Below are positions 22,953 through 34,076 of a DNA stretch of 64,000 bases, in pieces (the stretch's first letter is position 1; the number at the start of each line of letters is the position of its first letter). The translations under genes were made by a program, and so were the position numbers. The notes under the pieces were generated by a model. It was not told the origin of the DNA. It was given only the letters and a program-made list of their open reading frames with translations, and did not search any database. The DNA is from Liriodendron chinense (Eukaryota; Streptophyta; Magnoliopsida; Magnoliales; Magnoliaceae), in contig ML058460.1 in the NCBI GenBank assembly GCA_003013855.2, positions 620,001-684,000 of the forward strand, in the 5' to 3' direction.

Positions 22953-24685
22953 CTAAGATGGAGCACTCATGTCAAGTGCCACTAAGGAAGCGTAGACTCC
23001 ATCCTTGATATTGATTAAAGCGTCATGCTTTCCTTTCTCTACGATAATTCCATTTTTAACTACTGCAATAAGATCAGCCCCTTGGATGGTTGATAGCTGG
23101 TGGGCCACTACGACAGTAGTTTGGTTCACCATTACTCGGTCCAGTGTCTCCCGAACCACTCGTTCAGACTTGGCATCCAGTGCTTTTGTCGCCTCATCTA
23201 GTAGCAAAATCTTTGGGTCCTTCACTATTGCATGTGCAATCGCCACTCGTTGCTTCTGCCCACCAGACAGTTAGACACCTTGTTCTCCTACTATAGTGTC
23301 GTAACCTTGATATTTCCATTTTTAAGAGAAACATTTAGAGGTAATTTAGTGGAAAACACAGGCGCACGTGTGCATGCGTGAGAGATGCATGAATATTTGT
23401 GCATTTTAATGAAATCTTTCATCTTCAAACAGAAGCTTATCTGAGATGCCAACAACCTGATAATCTTGCTATTCTAGTGAAAAAAAGGACCACTATTTTC
23501 CAGAATCTAAAGAGAGCAAGATCATTTGCTGATGGTTTTACAAGATTCAGTCTAATATGTGCACAGATCATGATCTGAGTCATTGATTCTTTTGCTTGCT
23601 TGATTGGTGGGCTGATAATCCAAGACTCTTGCATTGAGCAAAATCCAACATCTCAGTTTGTGGGGCGCATGATTATCATGAATGATCATCCCCCATGCAC
23701 ATGTTAGAGGCAACATCTCTGTGTAAATAGAGTAACAAAAAAGACTTGACCATAACTGGGCCATATTGTTCTAACCTGTTGCATTCTACTTATGAACTTG
23801 TGAGCATTCGCGGACCGCCTAACTCTCCCGCAGATATAATCTCAGCTTCAGTTGCATCTCCATCCTTTCCATAGGCAATGTTGGCTCGGATTGTGTCATT
23901 GAACAAGACGGGTTCTTGACTGACCAGACCCATCTGCTTTCTCAACCACCTCAACTGAAACTTCTGAATGTCAATTTCATCCATAAAAATTTGACCTGAA
24001 TCAGGGTTGTAAAATCTCTGCAATAATGATATCACAGTGGATTTCCCACTTCCACTTTCTCCCACTAGAGTGACAGTCTGACAGATAAGGATAGAGATTG
24101 TTAGCAGTAGCTTGTAGGGGTGTAGCATGCCATGAACATTTCAGCTGTATGGTTAAATAGCACTTCTTAGTGTAATGTGATTCAAGAGAGAGGTCATTTA
24201 GTACAGTTTTGCTCACCGCTCTCCTAAATTGACGTGTGTGCAAGATCCAGTCATTTACAAGGTGGGCCCCACCATGTATGTGCTGATGCTGGAAAAATCA
24301 GGCAGGCCCTGTCATTTAGTAGATCAAAAGTGTAGGAAAATAACGGACTGTTAGAAGTACCTGATAAGCATTCCTCTTTCTCAAACAAATGTGGCCAACA
24401 TGATGACCAGACTAGGCCAGACTAGCCCAATTGCCTGACCACATATGCCTATTTTGGAAGAAAAGCATTCTGCTCCTCCCCAATTTTTGAGGTCCATCCA
24501 AACATGCCTTAAATTATAGCTTTAACTTAGATCCTTCTATGTTCTTCTCATTCAGCTACTGGGCAGATTGCTGTGTTAGTATCTAAGGAGACTCTAACAA
24601 GAACTTATGTTAAGAAACATTTAATCTTAGAAATCATTCAACCAAACTACTGGTGATTTGATATTGATTATTGATAGTTACCTGG

Positions 24686-25598
24686 TGATGCAGGACAGCC
24701 CTAAATATGATGCATGCTCTTGAACACAATTATTCAGCAGAAATAAAAGCAATAATAATAATAATAAAATTTAGCATTAATCATCATAAATTAAGAAAAT
24801 CATAAAGGAAACATGCAATGGAACGGGCCATCATCACAACCATGGAGTATGGAATTCAATTAATGCATAGGTTGGATCCGGCGAGGGATGGGACCTCCCG
24901 ATCTAGCATGGCTATACCCAATCGATCAGTGAAGATCACTAGTCCGAAGAATCAGAAAGTTTCTCGGATTAGGGAATTGAAAATTTGGGGTTTTAGGGTT
25001 TAGTTTGATTCCCAAGGTTTGATCGAGGAAGGGTTGGCAAAACTAGGAAATAAAACGAGGAAGATAATTACCTTGAAGAACTTGGAGGGGCACAAGAAGA
25101 AATTAGAAGATGAAGATCAAGGGAAGAGAAGAAGCATCACCATGAGAGAGAGAAGAGGAAGGAGGCAACCAAAGGGTTTGCTTTTCATTAATAATCAACT
25201 AAATTTCGAGTTTAGGGCTTAGCCCTTTTAAATAAACACTAAAAACAATTAAAAGACTAAACTACCCTCAAACTTAAGTAAAAAAACGAAAAAGAAAACA
25301 CTTGCGCAAAAGTTCGGGCGCTCGGTCAGGCGCCCGATTGGGCGCCCGAAGATGTCCAAAAACGTCCAGAGAGTTTCGGATGCTCGAGAGGCCAAGTTTG
25401 GGCGCCCGAAGTCTTCAGCTCTTCAGTCCTGTTTCTCCAGTCTTCCTTCACATGTGTCCTCCCTGGATGGGGTCTTCTATGTGTCTGATCACATGTGGAG
25501 GGTTTTCAGCTCCTCAATAGTCACCTATCTACAAGGATGGTGCTTGTGGTTGGCGCTTTCTTCGTTGGTACACTTGAAATGATCTTGTGTCCTCATCA
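24686..25598 (-). repeat. Ty3/gypsy LTR (3' LTR in element sense)
   Basis: 913 bp, ends TGATGCAGGAC ... TCCTCATCA with the perfect 5-bp terminal inverted repeat TGATG/CATCA. It contains an ATA-type trinucleotide run, and near 25316-25410 several GGGCGCCCGA motifs. Its right edge is followed by a purine-rich tract in minus sense (CCCGAGGGAA), a candidate polypurine tract. Confidence 0.93.
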
Positions 25599-27084
25599 AT
25601 TCCCTCGGGTGAGAAAAACTCGACTCCGACGAGTTGAAACTTGTGTAGCACTCTAGTAGATCCGGATCAATACTCTGCAATGCGTCGCCTGACAACCACG
25701 TAGCTTCAGACAATGGTTTGTTCTTCCACTTGACAAGATACCTCTGAAAACCTCTATCTCTCGTGGATACTATCTCATCATCCAAGATCTCGTCAATTTC
25801 TTCTTTATGGACAATAGGTGGAGGGAGGGGTGGGATGGGTTGTGAAGAAAAATCAGAAAAGGGCCATGAATGAAATGATGAATCAATGGTAGGGTCAGGG
25901 AAACGGACTAGATCTTCTACATTAAAAGTCGGGTTAATGCTATTTCAGATGGAAGGTCGATCCGATACGCAGTTGGACCCAATTTTCTGCACTATCTTGA
26001 ATGGTCCAGCACTACGCGCTTGTAATTTCTTAGCAGAACCCTGTGAGAACCGCTCTGGCCTTAACCCTCACCATTACATAGTCTCTTTCTTGAAAATCTT
26101 GCAGTCTACGATGAGAATCAGTTGAAATTTTGTAATTATCATTACTCTTACTTATCCGCTATCTAATATGCGTATGCAATTCATGGATATGTCGTGCAAA
26201 TGCATCGGTTGATTCAGAAGACCTTTGGGTGACAGACATGGGTAAGAGATCTATTGGCATTATAGGTTTATACCCACTAACAACTTCAAATGGACTCATC
26301 CCTGTAGATCGATTTACTGACCTATTATAAGCAAATTCAGCAGTTCGTAAAATTAGGTCCCAAGTCTTAACATGATTACCCACTAGACAACGTAGAAGAT
26401 TTCCAAGACTCCGGTTTACCACTTTAGTTTGACCGTCTGTTTGTGGGTGTTAAGCAGTAGAGAATGCAAACGAGTTCCCATAATGTGCCACAGTGTCTTC
26501 CAAAAATAGCTAGTAAATCGAACATCACGATCAGACACTATGGTTTTAAGTAACCCATGGAGACTCACCACACCATCAAAAAAGATACGAGCGACATGAG
26601 ATGCATCCGACGTTTTCGAACATGGGAGGAAATGTGCCATTTTAGAAAAACGGTCCACCACGACAAAAATGGAATCGTGCTTTTTGATTGTCTTGGGAAG
26701 CTCAAGCACGAAGTCCATACTAATGTCCTGCCACGGAGCATGTGGCACTGGCAATGGTGTATACAGCCCGGTATTTTGCTTTTTCTGCTTTGCCAGTTGA
26801 CATGTACGAGACTGCCCTAAAACTTTGGCTACGTCTCGCTTGAGACTTGGCCAATAGAAACAATCTTCCACAAGGGCAATGGTCTTATCACAACCAAAAT
26901 GGCCAGCTATCCCTCCTGAATGAAGCTCCCAGATGAGGAATTCACGAAGGGACATACGGGGAATACAAAGTCTGTCTCCCTTGAAAAGGAAGCCATATTT
27001 AAGAACATAGTCACCCATAATACGCTGGTCACTAGAGAGTGACGCGTAAGTACCCCCAAAATCAGGGACATGTGGGGTATTCAT
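25599..27084 (-). pseudogene. Ty3/gypsy integrase and chromodomain remnant
   Basis: Integrase from about 27084: HFGCDKT zinc-finger histidine region, then SRTCQLAK where the first Cys of the usual C-x-x-C is Ser, so the HHCC finger is damaged. Core residues D (DISMDFV) and D (VSDRDVRF) are present. Near 26450 a 1-nt loss and a TAA in place of the Tyr codon of A-Y-HPQTDGQ break the frame. It resumes as VVNRSLGNLLRCLVG and FAYNRSVNRSTGMSPFE (26422-26159). The chromodomain lies at about 25785-25600: DDEIVSTRDRG, YLVKWKNKPLSEATW, with the aromatic residues that recognise methylated histone tails. Such domains direct integration to heterochromatin. Confidence 0.88.
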
Positions 27085-27304
27085 CTTTCAGTTGCTCAAA
27101 CCCGACTACCTCTACACTCAAGGAGTTGAGCAACGCCACTCTTCTACTAAGGGCATCCACTGGTTTGTTTTCAATCCCGGCCTTGTGTTTCAAAACAAAT
27201 GAATATTCTTAAAGAAACGCTACCCATTTAGCATGCCTTGGGTTGAGTTTCTTCTGAGAATGCAAATATCTCAAAGCCTCATGGTCAGAAAACAAAACGA
27301 ATTC

Positions 27305-28999
27305 TTACGGTAGGAGATAGTGTCGCCAATGTCTCAGGGATTGCACTACCGCATAAAATTCCTTGTCGTAAGTGGAGTATTTTTGTTTGGCCTCATTCAG
27401 TTTCTCACTGAAATAGGCAACTGGGTGTCCTTCTTGACTCAACACTCCACCTATACCGACACCAGATGCATCACACGCTACTTCAAAGACTTTAAAAAAG
27501 TCAAGTAGACGCATGACAGGAGCTTCCACCATCTTGCCCTTAATTTCTTTGAAAGCCTTGACTGCGGCTTTAGACCACATGAATTCTCCCTTTTTCATGC
27601 ATTCTGTAATGGGAGCCATGATCGTGCTAAAACCCCTAATGAACCGACGATAAAAAGTTACTAAGCCGTGAAAGCTTCGCACCTCATGAATGTTTCTCGG
27701 TTCAGGCCACTCAACTATGGCCCTGACTTTTTCAGGGTCTGCGCGCATTCCTTTTGATGACACGATAAATCCTAAGAACACGACTTGACTAGACATGAAC
27801 GCACATTTCTTAAGATTAGCGTACAACTTTTCCTTCCTAAGGACGCTACAGACCTGCTTCAGATGTCCAAGGTGTGATTCCTTAGTGGTACTGTAAATAA
27901 GAATGTTATCGAAGTACACCACTAGGAATTTTCCCATGAACGGCCTCAAGACTTGTGTCATCACCCGCATAAAAGTACTGGGCGCATTAGTCAAGCCGAA
28001 GGGCATGACCATCCATTCGTACAACCCATCTTTGGTTTTGAACGCCGTTTTCCACTCATCTCCTGGGTGTATGCGGATTTCGTGATATCCACTCTTGAGA
28101 TCAATTTTGGAGAATATAGTGGACCTCGCCATCATGTCAAGCATATCATCAAGTCTAGGTATGGGAAACCTATACTTGACAGTAATTTTGTTTATGGCAT
28201 GGCTGTCCACACACATGCGCCATGTGCCGTCTTTCTTAGGTGTCAACAATGCTGGCACGACACACGAGCTCATACTCTCTTGGATAAAACCCTTTTGCAG
28301 AAGCTCATCAATTTGCTTCTTCAACTTTGCATGTTCTGCAGGGTTTATCCTGTAGTGAGGAAGGTTCGGTAGAGTTGACCCTGGGACAAGGTCAATGGCA
28401 TGCTGAATGTCCCTCATAGGTGGTAACTCGTTCGGTAAATTCTCAGGAAATACATCACTGTATTCCTTTAAAACCGATGTTACCTCATGGGGTAACTCTG
28501 ATGGAACCTCAGGTGTAGTCTCTCTTGCCACAAGGGCATACACCATGGAATCCTCCTTAGTCTCTCTTTCAAATTCTCTTTCGTTGATTATATGTAGAGA
28601 CTTAGGCTTGGATTTCCCCACTCCTTTAGGCTCACTTGCCTTCTCATCCTTCTTTTTCCCTAGTGTGCTCTCAGGTAACATAGGGTTAAGTTTGATCTTT
28701 TTACCGTTATGCATGAAAGTACACGCATTGGAACGGCCAAAGATCGTGACATCATTATCGAATAGCCACGGTCTACCTAGGATAACATGTACCACATCCA
28801 TAGGTAAAACATCACACCATAGGGACTCTTTGTATGACCCAAACTCGATGGGGACTAGACATGGATGGGTGACGGGTAGGGATGTCTTGTCAACCCAAGA
28901 AACTTTATATGGGTCTGGATGAGGTGTGGGTTTCAGTTTCAAGTGCTCTAAGGTGTTAGTGGAAATCACATTCTGACAACTTCCACTGTCCACTATCAC
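27305..28999 (-). pseudogene. Ty3/gypsy protease-reverse transcriptase-RNase H, inactive
   Basis: A 564-codon open stretch. The protease starts with IVDSGSCQNVIS (catalytic D-S-G intact) and shows ILGRPWL. The reverse transcriptase follows from about codon 190, with LTPKKDGTWRMCVD, FSKIDLKSGYHEI and MPFGLTNAPSTF. At the catalytic YxDD box the sequence reads VVYFDNILIYS: the second aspartate codon at 27905-27907 is AAC (Asn), which should abolish polymerase activity. RNase H begins with VACDASGVGIGGVLSQEG and runs to HWRHYLLP, where a TAA (27305-27307) replaces the usual Lys. A second TAA lies at 27209-27211 within the continuation (KHKAGIENKPVDALSRR). Confidence 0.92.
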
Positions 29000-29053
29000 C
29001 TTACAATTCTTTTCACCACACTTGGCAATAGTGTAGAAGATAGTGCTTCGACG

Positions 29054-30338
29054 CTAGTCAGCACTACTTCTAGACTGAGCTAGCACACGCCTGACTAATG
29101 CAAGCATTGCTTCTCCATCTAACTCTTCATCATCAGTAAGTCCTCCTTCAAGGTGATACTCTTCAACTTCATATTCACCCTGGTCATCTCCACTCTCGTG
29201 GGACTCGCCTATAACTAAGGCTTTCCCACGGCTCTTCGTAGGACACTGATTAGACATGTGGCCCAGATTGCCACACTCATAATACCTCACTTGGCTCAAG
29301 TTGCTAGGACCGGCACCAAGAACCCCCTTGCCCTTGTCCTCCCTAGGTCTAGGCAGAATAGTCGCCTGTGCCCTAGGTTGACTACCAACATTAGGTCTAG
29401 TCCCCTGGGAACTAGATCTAGCACTGGAGTCTCGGGACTCGAAACGACGGACTACAGGAGTCTTTAGATATTGCTCTAACTCCTGTACGACTTGATATGC
29501 TTCATCCAAGTCCGTTAAGGGCCGAGTTATAAGCTCGCGCTGAAGATCCGCACGAAGGCCCGTCTTAAAACGCGAGAGCGTTACTAGAGGGTCTTCTTGG
29601 ATATCACATCGCATCATATATTCTTCAAACTTAGCGATGTAGTCAGCGGCAGACATTGACCCTTGGCGTAAAGATTGCTATTGGTCAAGGAGCTTCTGAC
29701 GGTATGAGAGAAGAAGGTACTTCTCCTTCAACTTCTCTTTCATCTCATACCAATGTGTGATAGGGGCTCTACCAACTCTTTCTATCCTACGTTCGGTGTT
29801 GGTCCAAAAGAGCTTGGCTTGACCCACGAGCTTCATCTTAGCAAACCACATTTGACGGTTTTCTGACATGCCATACCACTCAAAGTAGTGGTCCATGTCA
29901 GCAACCCAGTCAAGGAATGCCTTGGGGTCCAAGCACCCATCAAAACTCGGGGCCTCAACTCTAACACTCTTCATCGCACGCTCATTTGGATCATAACGGT
30001 CTTGATGATCATATGTAGCTCGTGCCTCTCGCACAACACCACGACCATTACTACGATCTCTATCTTTACTACCTCCACGTGTGGCAGCGCGCTCTTCAAT
30101 GATTCCTCCCACTTGGGAGCGCATCATCCCCTACAGCGGGGTTTTCCCTTTGGGACGCCTCTAGTTGCTCGACCTTAGTCATGGTAGTGGTGATTTGGTT
30201 CTCAAGGCGGGCAAACTCACGCTTTTGACCTGCTTCTAGGGCGGTTATCTTTTGTATCAATTGAGCAAGTTGCTCAGATAACTGCTCGTTATTCATGGTA
30301 GGCTGAAGTCCGAAACCTCTACCTCTTCTCGTGGGCAT
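29054..30338 (-). pseudogene. Ty3/gypsy gag, split into three frames
   Basis: From 30338: MPTRRGRGFGL and a leucine-rich coiled-coil-like part (about 30300-30130). Next APSFDGCLDPKAFLDWV and WFAKMKLVGQAKLFW (29960-29800), the Retrotrans_gag core. Then FEEYMMRCDIQEDPLVTLSRF (29640-29570) and the nucleocapsid knuckle ECGNLGHMSNQC near 29260. The first Cys of the C-x2-C-x4-H-x4-C knuckle is Tyr, so zinc binding is lost. Stops at about 29670 and 30110 interrupt the frame. Confidence 0.85.
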
Positions 30339-30616
30339 ACACTTAACACTTGAACCAAAACTCTACCCAACCAGACCACTAGGTGTTTTGACTCACAAGA
30401 TGAATGTGATGAATGCAAAACTAATATGAACTGACACAATTAAATTAAAACAGGAAACAACTCAAATCTGAAAATTTTCCAAATTAGGAAACTTTCTAAA
30501 TTTGGAAAGTTTCTAAAATTGAAAACTTTCTAAATCTGGAACTTTCCTAAATTAGGCCTAAAAATCAAAACCCTAATTTGATAACTCGATCTAAACACAA
30601 ACCATGCAAGCCTAAT

Positions 30617-30627
30617 CTCTGATACCA
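30617..30627 (-). other. Primer binding site of the Ty3/gypsy element
   Basis: Minus strand reads TGGTATCAGAG, four bases inside the 5' LTR (after AATT). This is complementary to the 3' end of plant initiator methionyl tRNA, the usual primer for plant Ty3/gypsy elements. It fixes the transcription direction as minus. Confidence 0.9.
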
Positions 30628-30631
30628 AATT

Positions 30632-31540
30632 TGATGCAGGACAGCCCTAAATATGATGCATGCTCTTGAACACAATTATTCAGTGGAAATAAAAGCAATA
30701 ATAATAATAAAATCTAGCATTAATCATCATAAACTAAGAAAATCATAAAGGAAACATGCAATGGAACGGGCCATCATCACAACCATGGAGTATGGAATTC
30801 AATTAATGCATAGGTTGGATCCGGCGAGGGATGGGTCCTCCCGATCTTGCATGGCTATACCCAATCGATCAGTGAAGATCACTAGTCCGAAGAATCAAGA
30901 AGTTTCTCGGATTAGGGAATTGAAAATTTGGGGTTTTAGGGTTTAGTTTGATTCCCAAGGTTTGATCGAGGAAGGGTTGGCAAAACTAGGAAATAGAACG
31001 AGGAAGATAATTACCTTGAAGAACTTGGAGGGGCACAAGAAGAAATTAGAAGATGAAGATCAAGGGAAGAGAAGAAGCATCACCATGAGAGAGAGAAGAG
31101 GAAGGAGGCAACCAAAGGGTTTGCTTTTCATTAATAATCAACTAAATTTCGAGTTTAGGGCTTAGCCCTCTTAAATAAACACTAAAAACAAGTAAAAGAC
31201 TAAACTACCCTCAAACTTAAGTAAAAAAACGAAAAAAGAAAACACTTGCGCAAAAGTTCGGGCGCTCGGTCGGGCACCCGAAGACGTCCAAAAACGTCCA
31301 GAGAGTTTCGGGCGCTCGAGAGGCCAAGTTCGGGCGCCCGAAGGCAGTGGTCGGGCGCCCATCTTCAGTCCTGTTTCTCCAGTCTTCCTTCACATGTGTC
31401 CTCCCTGGATGGGGTCTTCTATGTGTCTGATCACATGTGGAGGGTCTTCAGCTTCTCAATAGTCGCCTATCCACAAGGACGGTGCTTGTGGTTGGCGCTT
31501 TCTTCGTTGGTACACTTGAAATGATCTTGTGTCCTCATCA
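30632..31540 (-). repeat. Ty3/gypsy LTR (5' LTR in element sense)
   Basis: 909 bp, same ends as the partner LTR. It differs from the partner by a small number of substitutions and by short insertions or deletions in the GGGCGCCCGA-rich zone (about 31255-31365), which is the least conserved part. Confidence 0.93.
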
Positions 31541-32814
31541 CCTGGTCTTGTAGGATATTTGAAGCTAACATGCTGGAACTCAATGTCACCCCTCACATCT
31601 TCTAGGGTCATTCTGGAATCGTCACTTGCATCTATCTTTGACTTCCGATCAAGCATTGCAAATATAGAAGGTGCAGAACTCTTTGCTTTACTGGTATCAG
31701 TTCCAATGGAGCTTGTCATTGTGAATGCATTTGCGGCCATAGTGACAGCAAAGAAGACCTGCAAATCAGAAGCAATCAATCTGCAATGATCAAAACAAGA
31801 ACTGCTTTTACGAAATGGGTTGTGTTGAAACATGTTTTCCTAGGCACTGCTATATGCCACGTGTTGCGTCAAATGGATGTTTCCCTGCAAATTCTTCTCA
31901 TAATCAATGCAGACATTTGAAAGTAAATGAGAACTTATGCTCCAGTTAATGAGAACTCTATTTTTCTATACTTTATTCAGCCTGTTTGCTGGTTTAGGAT
32001 AATATTAACTTTCGAGCTATCAAAACTGAAAATCACTTAAAATGTTTCATTTGAAGAACTTCTTATACCGTGCGTGCGCTAGTGGGTATGGCTGGTTCAT
32101 TGCATGTGGAGCAAGATGAAGTGGATTTTGTGGGAGAGGGGCAGAAGTTTGAGTTATTTGATACTCTAGCAGAAGGGGATGGCTTTGAAATTGTACGAAG
32201 GGCATGTATCAGATCAATTCAAACTGTCTAAGTTGTTGTAGCTACATTAGATTGGCTTTGTTCCAAAATTCAAATTTATTTTTTGTTCCGAATCTCATTA
32301 ATCTGCATCTATTCGTTTAATTTGGACAGTTGCATTTTTTCATTTGGCCATCCATTACATATCTATCAATCAGCTGGTTAAAAAAAAAAAAAAAAAAAAA
32401 AAATCAAATCACAATATATTTATATTTAATAGCCATCTAAATCAAAGCCCATCACAATATATTTATTTTGTGTTCATGATATTCCACATGTACTATTTCC
32501 TAGTGCTGGGTATCAACCATCTTGCTCTACCATAGTATCCTAATATCTATAGTTTTGAAATGGGATTTTCCCTTCCATTTAGTGCATAGTGCATATACAA
32601 AACGGTCAAAACCTCTTATTTTTAAAGTTCTTTCAAATAAATGCTTACCTTGTAAGCCGTAAGTGCTCGCTGTTAGAATTTCATACGTATAAGGTATGGT
32701 AGTTTTTAAATAACTAAAAGGCCCATGGTAAAAGCCCCCTTAACTAACCCATGGTTAAATGTTATCTAACATATCATCCACACATGCTGCATATTACAGG
32801 GAGACCTTGTAACC

Positions 32815-33380
32815 CAAAACTCTATGGGGTCCACCACGATGTCCTTGTGACATTCATTACTTCCATCGGTTTTGCCAACTTATAATAGGCTGTAAGTCCA
32901 AAAACTAGGCAGATCCAAAACTTAGGTGGGCCACACCACAAGAAACATTGGCGAATGGAAACACCCAACATTGAAACCTTCATGGGGATCACGACTATGT
33001 TTTTGTGACATCCATTCCATCCATTGTTTTCTCGAGCTCATGGTAGGACGTGAACTCAAGAGCTAGGAAGATCCAAAACTCAGGTGGGCTACACCACAGG
33101 AAATAGTGGGGGATGGAAATGCCCACTATTAATACCTTCTTGGGGCCCACCATTATCTCTATGTTCCATCCAACCCGTTCATAAGGTGATGCACACAAGG
33201 ATGAAGGGAAAACACAAATATCGACCTCATCTCAAACTTCTGTGGGTCTCAACAAAGTTTCAATGGTATACGTTCAATCCCACTGTGGTCCACCTGAGTT
33301 TTGGATTTGCCTAGTTTTGGGGCTCATGTCCTACCATGAGCTCGTGTAACTTATGGACAAAGTGGATGCTAAAAGGACAT
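32815..33380. repeat. MITE-family modules inside copy A intron 8
   Basis: Two or three partial, inverted modules of the GGGGCCCAC family: GGGGTCCACCACGATGTCC, AGGCAGATCCAAAACTTAGG, CTCAGGTGGGCTACACCACAGG and GTGGTCCACCTGAGTTTTGG. The corresponding intron of copy B (56974-57652) lacks them, so they entered after the duplication. Confidence 0.55.
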
Positions 33381-33887
33381 TGCTGTTGGCCCCTCCAAAC
33401 TTTGGCTTACCCAAGCTCCCATCCACTGGGTGCAATTGGGGTAAATCAGTGGAAACTGTTCAATAGGGACAAAACTGCTTTTTAGGCTGCTGGCGGCTCT
33501 TTTTGCTTACTATCCGTCAGTCAAAGTCAAAATACTTGTTTTTTCGACTACATATCTAAAAGGTAAGCTTTCATTTGGGAAAACTTTAGAAGTGTGTAAT
33601 TTTTTATATGCGCACTAAATGATACTAAAAGGAAAGAGAGCTTCATTGAACAAGTGGTCAGCTGCATGCATCTAACCAAATGATTTAAATACCCTTTCTT
33701 TTTGGTAAATTCCTTTCCATATCTCTTCAAAAGTCAAAGATTTTGCCCCTCCATAAAACTAATTATGTGGTTAAAAATGTCTAAGAGGGAGGGAGGGCGG
33801 GACATTCTTTCTACTTTGGGTGTTAGAATAGTAGAATAAGAGGTTGTTGAAATGTAAAGAGGATGCAGAATCAGATGCCCCTTTTTT

Positions 33888-34076
33888 CTTTTCCTCTGTT
33901 TCTTTAGAAAATTACAAATACTTATCGATGAGTTGGTAGACGAGCATTACGTACCCGGAAAACCTTTGTGAAAGTTGTTTTTCTTTTCCTCTGTTTCTTT
34001 AGAAAATTACAAATACTTATCGATGAGTTGGTAGACGAGCATTACGTACCCAGAAAACCTTTGTGAAAGTTGTTTT
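33888..34076. repeat. 95-bp tandem duplication across the exon 8 end of copy A
   Basis: Units 33888-33982 and 33983-34076 are identical except one base (CCCGG / CCCAG). Each holds the last 27 or so coding bases of exon 8, its GTACGT donor and 60 bp of intron. Copy B has a single unit. Confidence 0.9.

Larger units (their letters stand above)
24686..31540 (-). mobile_element. Ty3/gypsy chromovirus with both LTRs, inserted in ABCB copy A
   Basis: Complete provirus-like structure of 6855 bp, flanked by the 5-bp target duplication CCTGG (24681-24685 and 31541-31545). Minus-strand order is 5' LTR, initiator-Met-tRNA primer site, gag, protease, reverse transcriptase, RNase H, integrase, chromodomain, 3' LTR. 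Integrase after RT and the chromodomain place it in the Ty3/gypsy chromoviruses; the clade (Galadriel- or Reina-like) is a guess. The coding region is dead through several stops and substitutions, yet the two LTRs are more than 95 percent alike by eye, so insertion is fairly recent. It sits exactly at the exon 9 / intron 9 border of the ABCB pseudogene. Confidence 0.95.

Noticed and set aside
25019..25222. 67-codon frame repeated at 30962-31165
   Set aside because: It is part of the two LTRs; its duplication comes from the LTR pair, not from coding constraint.
28407..28922. 171-codon plus-strand frame
   Set aside because: Antisense of the chromovirus protease-RT region, which has clear domain evidence on the minus strand.
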